Assembly: GCA_003248865.1 (NCBI GenBank)
Contig: QFPK01000001.1
Span: 1 to 64,000 of the forward strand
DNA: 64,000 nt
Direction of reading: 5' to 3'
From: Sphingomonas sp.
GTDB lineage: Bacteria; Pseudomonadota; Alphaproteobacteria; Sphingomonadales; Sphingomonadaceae
Shown: positions 7,661 to 16,127 of the stretch, piece by piece
How the letters are laid out: every line of letters begins with the position of its first letter
How positions within the stretch are numbered: the stretch's first letter is position 1
Translations under genes and position numbers: made by a program
Notes under the pieces: generated by a model
Seen by the model: only the letters and a program-made list of their open reading frames with translations
Told to the model about the DNA's origin: nothing
The model's database searches: none

Positions 7661-8767
7661 TCATGGGATCAGCACGACCTTGATGCACTCGCCGCGATGC
7701 TGGGCCGCGACGGCCTCGTTGATTTGCGAGAGCGGGAAGGTCTGGATCAACCGGTCGAACGGGAACCGGCCTTCGGCATGGTATTGCAGCAGTTCCGGGA
7801 TCAGCTGCTGCGGCTCGCTGTCGCCCTCGATAATGCCGATGATGCGATGGCCGTAGGTGATCAGGCCCGAAAGGTTGAAACTCACCTCCGCCGCCAGATC
7901 CTTCGGCACGCCCACCAGCCCCAGCAGCCCGTGGCTGCCAAGGCACGCCAGCGCCGATTGAATGACGCCGATATTGCCGGTGGAATCGAAGGCGAAATCC
8001 ACCCCGCCGGGCAGGATCGCGCGCACCTGTTCCTCCAGTGGCCCGGCGGCCGGATCGATCACATGGGTCGCCCCCAGGTCCAGCGCGATCTGCCGCCGTG
8101 CGGCGATGGGCTCCACCAGAATCACGGCGGCCAGATCGCGGATCTTCCCCGCCATCACTGCCGCCAGTCCCACCGGCCCGCCGCCGAACACCAGCAGGCT
8201 GCTGCCGGGCCGGCAGTTCATCGACCGCAGCACCGCGCCCGCGCCCGTCTGAAAGCCGCAGCCCAGCGGCCCCATCAGCTCCAGCGGCACTGCGGATTTG
8301 CCCACCTTCACCAGATTGCGCGCCCTTGTGACGGTGTGGCTGGCGAACGAGGACTGGCCGAAGAAATGCGAGGACACCCGTGTACCGTCGCGGCTGAAGG
8401 CGGTGGAACCGTCGTCCAACCGCATTCCGGCATAGTTCAGCGGCACGAACTGCTCGCAATAGCTGGGAAGATGTTCTTGGCAGCGTGGGCAGGCCCCGCA
8501 GGAGGAAAAGCCCAGCACGACAGGGTCGCCGATGGCGAAGCCGGTCACGCCTTCGCCCAGCGCCTCCCCGATCCCGGCGCCTTCATGGCCCAGCACCGCA
8601 GGCTTGGCCAGATCGTCGATCTGGTCGCGGAACACCAGATCCGTGTGGCACAGGCCCACGCCTGCGATGCGCACCCGCACTTCGCCGGGGCCGGGTTCGC
8701 CGAGCTCCAGCGTGTCGATGTGGAAATCGCGGTTGGCGGCTTCGGCGACTGCGGCCTCGATCTTCAT
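7661..8767 (-). CDS. Zinc-dependent alcohol dehydrogenase (aryl/allylic alcohol type)
   Basis: 368-residue medium-chain dehydrogenase. The catalytic zinc ligands are in GLCHTDL, GHEGAG and GPLGCGFQTGAG. The four structural-zinc cysteines are in CGACPRCQEHLPSYC, and the NAD motif is VFGGGPVGLAA. The GPLGCGFQTGAGAVL block and overall length resemble benzyl-alcohol and other class III-like enzymes that oxidise primary aromatic or allylic alcohols. The start at 8767 is preferred over an upstream in-frame ATG because GAGGACAGGACA precedes it and it lies 10 bp after the SDR stop. It is the last gene of the P450 operon. Confidence 0.9.
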   Translation of the reverse strand: MKIEAAVAEAANRDFHIDTLELGEPGPGEVRVRIAGVGLCHTDLVFRDQIDDLAKPAVLGHEGAGIGEALGEGVTGFAIGDPVVLGFSSCGACPRCQEHLPSYCEQFVPLNYAGMRLDDGSTAFSRDGTRVSSHFFGQSSFASHTVTRARNLVKVGKSAVPLELMGPLGCGFQTGAGAVLRSMNCRPGSSLLVFGGGPVGLAAVMAGKIRDLAAVILVEPIAARRQIALDLGATHVIDPAAGPLEEQVRAILPGGVDFAFDSTGNIGVIQSALACLGSHGLLGLVGVPKDLAAEVSFNLSGLITYGHRIIGIIEGDSEPQQLIPELLQYHAEGRFPFDRLIQTFPLSQINEAVAAQHRGECIKVVLIP

Positions 8768-8777
8768 TGTCCTGTCC

Positions 8778-9578
8778 TCAACCTGCGGTGTAGCCGCCAT
8801 CGGCGACGAATTCGGCGCCTGTCACGAACGCAGCCTGATCGCTTGCCAGGAACAGCATCAGCGGCGCAATGTCGGCCGCCTGCCCCAGCCGCCCCATCGG
8901 GATCATGCTGGCCCAGGCCGCCAGCGCCTGCTCCGGCGGGATCAGCGCGCCGGTCTCGTCGCGCGGCGGCTCCCAGTCCGCGCCCAGATTGGTCTGCACC
9001 GGGCCAGGTAGCACGCAGTTCACCCGCACCCCGGTCTTCGCCCATTCCAGCGCCGCCGCGCGCGACAACCCGCGCACGGCACCCTTGGAGGCGCTGTAGG
9101 CCGCGAACGCGGCGCCCGCGACCATGCCATAGTCGGACGAGACATTGATGATGGACGCGCCGGCTGCCCCGGCGGCGATGCCAGCCTGCATCAGCGGAAA
9201 GGCCGTCTGCATGCCGACAAACACGCTTTCCACATTGATGCTGTATTGTCGGCGCAGGTGCGCCAGCGGCGCGTCGATCAGCGGCGCGGTCAGCATGATC
9301 CCGGCATTGTTCACCAGCACGTCCAGCCGCCCGAACGTGCTGGAAATGGCCTTCGCGCCCGCCGCCCAGTCCTCGGCAGAGGTGACATCCTGCTTCAGGG
9401 AGAGGTGCCCCGTGCCGGCAAGCGCTGCTGCCGTCTCCGCCAGCCCCGCTTCGCTGATGTCGCCCAGCACCAGCGTGGCGCCCGCCTCCGCCAGCGTCTC
9501 TGCGGTGGCGCGGCCGATGCCGGAGCCCGCCCCCGTCACCCATGCAACCTTGCCGGTCAGATCGAAGGCCTTGCTCAT
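8778..9578 (-). CDS. SDR family oxidoreductase
   Basis: 266-residue classical SDR. TGAGSGIG is near residue 15, NNAG near 97, and YSASKGA supplies Tyr and Lys. Asp in LVLGDIS after the second strand favours NAD over NADP. The C-terminal GRLGQAADIAPLMLFLASD...FVTGAEFVADGGYTAG is complete. It may act on a secondary alcohol or keto intermediate of the substrate handled by the neighbouring P450, alcohol dehydrogenase and aldehyde dehydrogenase. The start at 9578 overlaps the stop of the GFA-fold gene as ATGA; a much longer upstream frame is spurious. Confidence 0.9.
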   Translation of the reverse strand: MSKAFDLTGKVAWVTGAGSGIGRATAETLAEAGATLVLGDISEAGLAETAAALAGTGHLSLKQDVTSAEDWAAGAKAISSTFGRLDVLVNNAGIMLTAPLIDAPLAHLRRQYSINVESVFVGMQTAFPLMQAGIAAGAAGASIINVSSDYGMVAGAAFAAYSASKGAVRGLSRAAALEWAKTGVRVNCVLPGPVQTNLGADWEPPRDETGALIPPEQALAAWASMIPMGRLGQAADIAPLMLFLASDQAAFVTGAEFVADGGYTAG

Positions 9579-10000
9579 TCGGAAGCTCCTGCATTGGAAA
9601 GCGGGTATCGCACCTCGGCGAGCGCCGGCAGCCAGGGCCAGCTGCGCTCGCAATAGACTTCGAACGCCGGCCGCCAGAGGCCCGGCTGATCCAGCGTGCC
9701 GGCCTTGATGAAGCTGAGCCCCGGCATCGCCGCGAGCCGCGAAATCAGCGGCGAGCCGCATTCGGCGCAGAACAGGCGGTAGACCGGATGGCCGCTGTCG
9801 CTGCTGTCGACATAGGTTTTCGGCGTGCCGTGCACCGTCAACCGAGCGTCTTCCACGCCCGACACAACGGAAAAGGGCGCGCCCGACTGGCGCTGACAAT
9901 GGCGGCAATGGCACAATCCGGTCACCAGCGGGTCGCCGGTGAAGGCATAGCGAATGGCGCCGCACAGGCATCCGCCCTCGTGTTGATCCGTCATATCCAT
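9575..10000 (-). CDS. GFA/CENP-V domain protein
   Basis: 141 residues of the glutathione-dependent-formaldehyde-activating (GFA, CENP-V/Mss4-like) zinc fold. The zinc cysteines are in GGCLCGAIRY, GLCHCRHCQRQSG and FCAECGSPL. Members are widespread, and the historical formaldehyde activity is not general; most have no defined reaction. Here it lies between an aldehyde dehydrogenase (10 bp gap) and an SDR (ATGA overlap), so a role with a reactive aldehyde or a thiol adduct in that pathway is possible but unproven. MDM at 10000 or MTD at 9994 could be the start. Confidence 0.88.
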   Translation of the reverse strand: MDMTDQHEGGCLCGAIRYAFTGDPLVTGLCHCRHCQRQSGAPFSVVSGVEDARLTVHGTPKTYVDSSDSGHPVYRLFCAECGSPLISRLAAMPGLSFIKAGTLDQPGLWRPAFEVYCERSWPWLPALAEVRYPLSNAGASE

Positions 10001-10010
10001 GTCCCCGCGC

Positions 10011-11477
10011 TCAAATCGCCATCACAACAGTCTTGGGCTCCAGATAGGCCTCCAGCACCTCGGCGCCGTTTTCCCGGCCAATGCCGGATTGCTTCACGCC
10101 GCCGAACGGAAAGGCCGGGTCCGCCAGCAGGATGCAATTCGTGAAGACTGTGCCGGCCTCCAGCCGGGCGGCGGCATGATGCGCGGTCGCCAGATCGCGC
10201 GTCCACACATGGGCGGCCAGGCCGTAATCGCTGTCGTTCGCCAGGGCGATCGCTTCGTCCAGATCGTCGAACGGAGTCACTGCCAGCACCGGGCCGAACA
10301 CCTCCTCGCGCGCGACCTCGGCATCCGGCGGCACATCGCGCAGCACCGTGGGCGGATAGAACCAGCCTCGTTCCGGCACCTCTGACCGGGTGCCCGCGAT
10401 GGGGATTCCGGCAGCCGTCGCCCGCTCCACGAAGCCTGCAACCCGGCTGCGCTGGCGCTCGCTCACCAGCGGCCCCAGCTCGCTCTGCCGGTCTCCGCCC
10501 GCGCCCATGCGCATTCCGGCGCCGACGGCGGCAAGCCCTTCCAGCACCTGTTCATAGACGGACCGGTGGGCATAGAGCCGGGTGCCCGCGTAGCAGACCT
10601 GCCCGGAATTGAAGAAGCAGCTGACCGCCGCCTGCGGCACGGCCTTCGCCAGATCGGCGTCCGCGCAGATGATGGTGGGTGATTTGCCGCCCAGCTCCAG
10701 CGTGACGCGCTTGAAATCGGGAACGCTGGCCGACAGGATCGCGCGGCCCGTGGCGGTGGAGCCGGTGAAGGCCACCTTGGCGACGCCCGGATGCGCTGAC
10801 AGCGCCGCCCCGGTGCGGCCGTCTCCCGTCAGCACGGTGAACACGCCCGGAGGGAACCCCACGGCGCGCGCCAGTTCGGCCAACCTCAGCGCAGACAGCG
10901 GGGTTTCCGCCGCAGGCTTCAGGATCACCGTGCAGCCCGCCGCCAGCGCAGGCCCCAGTTTCCACATCGCCAGCACCAGCGGGAAATTCCAGGGCGTGAT
11001 GGCCGCCACAACACCCACCGGCTCGCGCCGGGTATAGACATGCCAGTTGCCCGGCGCGGCCGAAAGCGCGCCGGCCTTTCCCATGATCTTGCCCGGCCAG
11101 CCGGCATAGGAGCGGAGCCAGGAAATGGCGCCGGGCACATCCACCGTTTCGGCGAGTGCGATCGGCTTGCCGGTATCCAGCGATTCCAGCGCGGCGAGCC
11201 GCGGCAGATCGGCCTCCATCGCATCCGCCAGCCGGTGCAGCAGCCGTTCGCGCGCCAGCGGGGCGAGATCGCGCCAGGTCGGATCACGAAGCGCCCGCGC
11301 AGCGGCTGCGACTGCCGCATCGACGGCCGCTGCATCCGCCAGCGGCACCTCCGCGAACTGCTCCCCGGTGCAGGGGTCTTCCAGCCCATAGAAATCCGTG
11401 GACGTGATCGGCGCATCGCCAGCCCGCAGCCGAAGCTCCGGCAGTTCAAGGTCGGAAAAGGCTGGCTGCATGAACAA
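10011..11477 (-). CDS. Aldehyde dehydrogenase (NAD(P)+)
   Basis: 488-residue ALDH-superfamily enzyme with all landmarks: PWNFPL (Asn164), GFPPGVFTVLTGDG, FTGSTATGR, catalytic base Glu261 in LELGGKSP and nucleophile Cys295 in FNSGQVCYAGTR, then EVFGPVLAV and FGGVKQSGIGRE. It converts an aldehyde to the acid, so it can follow the alcohol dehydrogenase of the same operon and feed the divergently encoded acyl-CoA ligase. It begins 3 bp after the AraC stop. The substrate is unknown. Confidence 0.95.
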   Translation of the reverse strand: MFMQPAFSDLELPELRLRAGDAPITSTDFYGLEDPCTGEQFAEVPLADAAAVDAAVAAAARALRDPTWRDLAPLARERLLHRLADAMEADLPRLAALESLDTGKPIALAETVDVPGAISWLRSYAGWPGKIMGKAGALSAAPGNWHVYTRREPVGVVAAITPWNFPLVLAMWKLGPALAAGCTVILKPAAETPLSALRLAELARAVGFPPGVFTVLTGDGRTGAALSAHPGVAKVAFTGSTATGRAILSASVPDFKRVTLELGGKSPTIICADADLAKAVPQAAVSCFFNSGQVCYAGTRLYAHRSVYEQVLEGLAAVGAGMRMGAGGDRQSELGPLVSERQRSRVAGFVERATAAGIPIAGTRSEVPERGWFYPPTVLRDVPPDAEVAREEVFGPVLAVTPFDDLDEAIALANDSDYGLAAHVWTRDLATAHHAAARLEAGTVFTNCILLADPAFPFGGVKQSGIGRENGAEVLEAYLEPKTVVMAI

Positions 11478-11480
11478 TCC

Positions 11481-12380
11481 TCAGTTTCGCGTGCGTTTGC
11501 GGAAGTCGCTGGGCGCTTCACCGGCGAATTGCCGGAAGGCGCGGGTGAAATGGCTCTGGCTGGAAAAGCCCAGAGATTCGGAAATGAAGGCCATGGACAT
11601 GTCGGTCTGGTGCAGCATCTGCCGCGCCTTTTCCGTGCGGGTCTTCATCACATATTGATGCGGCGTCAGCCCGGTCGCCTTGCGGAACACCCGGCAGAAG
11701 TGCGACGGCGTCAGCCCGGCGGCGGCCGAAAGCTCCTCCAGCGAATGGCCGGCTTCGGGCCGCTGCAGGATATCGTTCATCACATGGTGGATGCGGTGCG
11801 CGGAAAATGCCGATGTCGGGATCTCCTGCCCGCCCGTCGAGTTGGCGCCGCGCAGGATATGCATCTTCAGCGCATTCACGATGGCACCGATATACACCTC
11901 CCGCTCAGGGCTCGGCGGCGCATAGAGCTCCGACAGCACCTGGCGCGTCAGCGCCGCGCCCAGCGGATCGGAAAAGGCGAAGCGCATCCGGCGAAACTGG
12001 TCTGCGACGGGCGCATTCTGCAGCTGGTCCGAAGAGACGCTCAGGGTCACCACGTCCAGCTCGCCGTCGATCAGCCAGCCCGTCGGCTGGCCGGAGGGCA
12101 CGATGGTCGCGCAACCCGGCATGGAATGGGTTTCGCTCCAGTCCCCGTTCATCCAGGTCCGGTTCCGCCGCTGGCCCGAGATATGCATGGTATAAACCGG
12201 CTCCGGCAACGCAGGCAGGTGATAGGCGCCCACGAACTGGCGCCAGCGGCACAGTTGCCAGCCCTCCTCCTTCGATCCCAGCTGAAGGTCCGGCCCTCGG
12301 CCCAGCGCATCGGAAATGATGGCCTCGCTGGTCCCTGCCGGGTTGATGGGCCTCCCCGCCGTCGTTTTCTCCGCCCTCAT
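11481..12380 (-). CDS. AraC family transcriptional regulator
   Basis: 299 residues with a C-terminal AraC/XylS DNA-binding domain: the first helix-turn-helix is around SLEELSAAAGLTPSHFCRVF, the second around SMAFISESLGFSSQSHFTRA. The N-terminal part is a probable cupin-like sensor. The start at 12380 is chosen because GGGGAGAG lies at good spacing; 27 bp of frame extend upstream. It sits inside the catabolic operon, between P450 (37 bp gap) and aldehyde dehydrogenase (3 bp gap), so it is probably co-transcribed and self-amplifying if it activates the operon promoter upstream of the TonB receptor. Confidence 0.92.
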   Translation of the reverse strand: MRAEKTTAGRPINPAGTSEAIISDALGRGPDLQLGSKEEGWQLCRWRQFVGAYHLPALPEPVYTMHISGQRRNRTWMNGDWSETHSMPGCATIVPSGQPTGWLIDGELDVVTLSVSSDQLQNAPVADQFRRMRFAFSDPLGAALTRQVLSELYAPPSPEREVYIGAIVNALKMHILRGANSTGGQEIPTSAFSAHRIHHVMNDILQRPEAGHSLEELSAAAGLTPSHFCRVFRKATGLTPHQYVMKTRTEKARQMLHQTDMSMAFISESLGFSSQSHFTRAFRQFAGEAPSDFRKRTRN

Positions 12381-12417
12381 AGACACTCTCCCCACAAAGG
12401 GCCCCAATGTCGGGCGA

Positions 12418-13656
12418 TCAGGCCGGCACCAATTTCATGTCCAGGTTCTTCAGCCCATTGATGAAATTGGAGCGGAACCGGCGCGGCGTGGACAACAGCT
12501 CGAAGCGGGCCACACGCTCTGCCAGCAACCGGAACGCCACGCGCAATTGCAGCTCCGCCAGTCGTGAACCGACGCAGACGTGCTGCCCACTCCCAAAACC
12601 GAGATGCTGGATATTGCCCCGCCGGATATCGAAGTCATCCGGACTGCCGAACACATCCTCGTCCCGGTTGGCTGCCGTATACCACAGCACCACCTTGTCG
12701 CCCTTCGCGATTCTGCGGCCGCCCAGCTCGGTATCCTCGGTCGCGGTGCGGCGCATGTGCATCACGGGGCTGGCGTGGCGCACCATTTCCCGCACCGCCG
12801 TCTGCAGCAAGTCCGGATCGGCCCGGAGCATGTGCCACTGGGCCGGATCATGCGCGAACGCCACCATCGTGTGGCTCAGCGAGTTGCGCGTCGTCTCGTT
12901 GGCGCCCACCAGCGCCAGGATCATGTTGCCGATGAATTCCGGGAACTCGATCGGCTGTCCGTTCACCTGCGCGTTCGCCAGCAGCGTGGCGAGATCGCTG
13001 CCCGGCTGCGCCCGCCGTTCCACGAACAGGCGCTGGTTCAGGGCGAAGAAATCCCCCATCACGGCCGCCATCTGCTCGGGCGACTGGCGGAAATCCGGAT
13101 CGTCCTCGCCCACGAAGGCATTGGTCCAGTCATAGAGGACATGCCAATCGACTTCAGGCGGCATGTCGAACAGTTCGCACAGCGTCATCAGCGGCAGCGG
13201 AGCGGACAGCGCCTGCACCATGTCCACCGGTTCGTTCTGCGGCATCTCGTCCAGCAGGCGGGCGCAACGCTCCGTGATGCGTTCCTCGATCCCCGCCAGC
13301 CGCACCGGGGACACGGCCGGCATCACCAGCTTGCGATATTGCAGATGCTGCGGCGGATCCATCGAGATGAAGGGAATGCCGATGGCGCTTTCGCCCGCCC
13401 CGGTCAGGCCCACCTCATTCTCGTTGAAGATACGGTGTCCGCCATTGGCATGGGCCGAGGAGAACAGCCCCGGCTGGCGCGAGACCTCCACGATATCCTT
13501 GTAGCGCAGCACCGCCCAGAAGCCCGGGCCATCCGCCTCCTCATTCCAGTAGACACCCTCGTCGCGGCGCAGCGCGGCGAACAAGGCATGCGGCACGTCC
13601 TCCACATACAGATCGGGGTTCTTGAGATCAGGCTTGGCGGGATTTGCAGCGGACAT
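12418..13656 (-). CDS. Cytochrome P450
   Basis: 412-residue soluble bacterial P450. The I-helix oxygen-activation motif is GANETTR, the K-helix ExxR is EMVR, and the haem loop is FGSGQHVCVG with the Cys ligand. SMDPPQHLQYRKLV is the usual C-helix region. It would hydroxylate a hydrophobic substrate using a ferredoxin and reductase not encoded in the window. The start at 13656 is supported by AAAGGAGGT just upstream, 22 bp after the TonB receptor stop. The sequence looks closest to terpene/sterol-type bacterial CYPs, but I cannot assign a CYP family by eye. Confidence 0.94.
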   Translation of the reverse strand: MSAANPAKPDLKNPDLYVEDVPHALFAALRRDEGVYWNEEADGPGFWAVLRYKDIVEVSRQPGLFSSAHANGGHRIFNENEVGLTGAGESAIGIPFISMDPPQHLQYRKLVMPAVSPVRLAGIEERITERCARLLDEMPQNEPVDMVQALSAPLPLMTLCELFDMPPEVDWHVLYDWTNAFVGEDDPDFRQSPEQMAAVMGDFFALNQRLFVERRAQPGSDLATLLANAQVNGQPIEFPEFIGNMILALVGANETTRNSLSHTMVAFAHDPAQWHMLRADPDLLQTAVREMVRHASPVMHMRRTATEDTELGGRRIAKGDKVVLWYTAANRDEDVFGSPDDFDIRRGNIQHLGFGSGQHVCVGSRLAELQLRVAFRLLAERVARFELLSTPRRFRSNFINGLKNLDMKLVPA

Positions 13657-13678
13657 GGCCGGACCTCCTTTCACAGCC

Positions 13679-15928
13679 TCAGAAGTTGACCCGGGCGCTG
13701 ATGCCGAAGGTGCGCGGGCTGGACGGGACCCGATAATTGTAGGGGAAGCCCGCGCCGCGCAGATCGAGCCCATAGGCATAGACCTTGGTGTTGAACGCAT
13801 TGTTCACCCAGGCCCGCAGCAGGTAATCGCCATGGGTCCAGCTCAACTGGGCGTTCACCTTCGCGTAGGAGTCCTGCTGCAACTCGGCATTCTGCTGCGT
13901 CGTGCCGACAGCGTTGATGGTATTGAACGGGCTGAAATACTGGTGCCCGCTGTAGGCGATCGTCGGCGAGAAGGTGACTTCGTCATCTCCCTTGCGGATC
14001 AGGGCCCAGTCGAAGCCCGCCTGCCCCGTCACGCGGGGCGCAAACGGCAGGTCATTGCCTGCCAGATCCGTCCCCTGCAGGCTCAGTTCCTTGTAGGTTG
14101 CCCGCAGCAGGCCGATGGCCGCGTTCAGCGAGAAAGTATCGGCAACGCGCCAGTTCAGCTCGGCTTCCGCGCCGTAGATTTCCGATTTCGGCGCATTCAC
14201 CAGGAAGGCGACGGGGCCTTCGCGCGTGTCCTGCAATTGCTGGTTGGAATAGTCGTAATAGAAGACGGCGGCGGAGTAGCTGAGGCTGCGGCCGACGGCG
14301 CGCCCCTTGATGCCCGCCTCGAAGGCGTTCACCGTCTCCGGCTTGACGAAGTTGATGCCCGAGGATGAGGTATAGCTGCCGCCGTTGAACGCGCCGGAGC
14401 GATAGCCCCTGTTGTAGCTGGCGTAGACCAGCGGGCCGTCATCGAAGCGGTAGCTGAGCGCGACACGGCCGGTAAAGGCGTTGTTGGATCCATCCAGAGA
14501 GAATCGCGCGTCCGGATCATAGGCGCAGGTGCCGGCTACCCCCGGGCAGGGAACCGTGGTCGCAAGCGGCGTGTTGGCCGCATCGAATCCACCCGCGAAC
14601 AGATAGGCGTAGCCGTCGCGGTAGCGGGCGCGATCGCTGGTGTAGCGTCCGCCCAGCGTCAGCGTCAGGTTGGGGGCCACTTCATAGTCGCCCTGCGCGA
14701 AGCCGGCGAGCGAGGTGCGGCTCTGGCGGAAATGCTGGAAGAACCCCCCGTTGACACCCGCCCCCAGCATGTCTGCGATGGAGAAAGTGTTGTCGGTGAT
14801 CGTGCGATCCCAACCATAGAACACACCAGCCACCAGTTCGAGCGGACCCGACGAATAGTTCAGCCGAAGCTCTTCCTGAAACTGCCGGAAGTCGGACTTC
14901 CAGTTGATGAACAGGATATCGATGGGCGCGCCGTCGCTGTTGGCGCCCATGTTCAGGCTGCCGCCGTCGTACGAGGTGATGGAGGTCAACGTCAGCGCAT
15001 CGCTGAGTTCATAGGATATGTTGGCGGCCACGCCCCAGGCGCGTGTGCGGTTCTCCCCCACGCGCTTGGTGTTCGTCTCGAAGAAACCGAGACCGGTGCG
15101 GAAGGCCTCCAGCCCATGCACGGGCGTTCCGGTCGGGTTGTCGCGCCCGGCATAGGCGCGGATGCGGATGTCCAGCGCGCCGTCGCCGGGCCGATACCGC
15201 AGCGAAAGCCGCCCCTGCAAAGTGTCCTGGCTCGCGGGATCGGCGCTGCCGGGGAAGATGTTGTGAATCTGCCCGTCGCCCTTCACATAGTTGAAGGCCG
15301 CGCGCACGCCGAACTCGTCGCCCGGCGCCGTCGCCTCGACGGCGCCCTGTGCTGTGAAGGTGTTGAAATTGCCGTAGCCGGCGCCGATGTAGCCGTTCGT
15401 GCCTTCAAGCGTCGGCCCCTTGGTCACGAAGTTGATCGCGCCTCCGGTCGTGTTGCGGCCGAACAGGGTGCCCTGCGGACCGCGCAACACTTCCACCCGG
15501 TCCAGATCGAACAGCCCCATGCCATGGCTGGAGCGCGCCGCCAGATAGACATCGTCCATATAGACGCCGACGGGCGACGCCTGGTTGGAGTTGTATTCGT
15601 TCGCAACCGAAACGCCGCGCAGCGAGAAGTTGGGCTGCGCATTGCCGAAGTTGCTGCTGACCTGCAGGTTCGGAACCGACTGGTCCAGATTGACCGAGCT
15701 GGTGATCCCCTTGTTCTGCAGCGTGTCGCCGCCCAGCGCCGAAATCGCCAGCGGCACATCCATCACCGATTGCGAGCGGCGTTGCGCCGTCACGATGATC
15801 TCGTCGCTCTCCAGTCCGGCAGATTCCCCACCCTCGACGGCCTGACCGGCCTCTGCGGAAACCGCCGTGAAACACAGCGCCGTCGCCAGCGCCATAGCGC
15901 AGCAGTTTCTGTCAATTCGAAATGCCAT
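13679..15928 (-). CDS. TonB-dependent outer-membrane receptor
   Basis: 749 residues. A signal peptide (MALATALCFTAVSAEA) is followed by a TonB-box-like DEIIVTAQRR and a plug with VMDVPLAIS, RVEVLRGPQGTLFGRNTTGG and NFVTKGP. The 22-strand barrel ends in Phe (ARVNF), as expected for BAM recognition. Receptors of this form in sphingomonads commonly serve plant or xenobiotic carbon sources as well as iron. As first gene of the operon with P450 and oxidising enzymes, it more likely imports the catabolic substrate than a siderophore. The ligand is inferred from context only. Confidence 0.92.
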   Translation of the reverse strand: MAFRIDRNCCAMALATALCFTAVSAEAGQAVEGGESAGLESDEIIVTAQRRSQSVMDVPLAISALGGDTLQNKGITSSVNLDQSVPNLQVSSNFGNAQPNFSLRGVSVANEYNSNQASPVGVYMDDVYLAARSSHGMGLFDLDRVEVLRGPQGTLFGRNTTGGAINFVTKGPTLEGTNGYIGAGYGNFNTFTAQGAVEATAPGDEFGVRAAFNYVKGDGQIHNIFPGSADPASQDTLQGRLSLRYRPGDGALDIRIRAYAGRDNPTGTPVHGLEAFRTGLGFFETNTKRVGENRTRAWGVAANISYELSDALTLTSITSYDGGSLNMGANSDGAPIDILFINWKSDFRQFQEELRLNYSSGPLELVAGVFYGWDRTITDNTFSIADMLGAGVNGGFFQHFRQSRTSLAGFAQGDYEVAPNLTLTLGGRYTSDRARYRDGYAYLFAGGFDAANTPLATTVPCPGVAGTCAYDPDARFSLDGSNNAFTGRVALSYRFDDGPLVYASYNRGYRSGAFNGGSYTSSSGINFVKPETVNAFEAGIKGRAVGRSLSYSAAVFYYDYSNQQLQDTREGPVAFLVNAPKSEIYGAEAELNWRVADTFSLNAAIGLLRATYKELSLQGTDLAGNDLPFAPRVTGQAGFDWALIRKGDDEVTFSPTIAYSGHQYFSPFNTINAVGTTQQNAELQQDSYAKVNAQLSWTHGDYLLRAWVNNAFNTKVYAYGLDLRGAGFPYNYRVPSSPRTFGISARVNF

Positions 15929-15990
15929 ATTATCCTCCCCGGCATTTTGACGGGCCCGGCTTTTCGCCTGATTTCCCTACCTTTTCCGCA

Positions 15991-16006
15991 GTCAATAGGC
16001 GTTGAC
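15991..16006. promoter_or_regulatory. Inverted repeat in divergent promoter region
   Basis: A perfect inverted repeat, GTCAA-TAGGCG-TTGAC, lies in the 199-bp gap between the TonB receptor and the acyl-CoA ligase, nearer the receptor. The right arm also provides a TTGAC-like -35 for the plus strand. A binding site for the AraC protein of this locus, or for another regulator controlling both directions, would fit; no binding data can be read from sequence. Confidence 0.35.
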
Positions 16007-16127
16007 CGGCAAATTGGCTTTAGACGGAATTGCGCCAACTTTTGTCGATTCCTGCTCCGCCCTTGCCCGCTCGCCGACATCCTGTTTCGAGGCTGTAACT
16101 GCGCAGCGAACACCGGGAGGAACCAAC

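Noticed and set aside
15929..16127. Use of the same TACT/AGTA palindrome as at 6952-6963 in the ligase/receptor gap
   Set aside because: No matching copy was found; the dyad there (GTCAA/TTGAC) is different, so control of both operons by the TetR protein is not supported.
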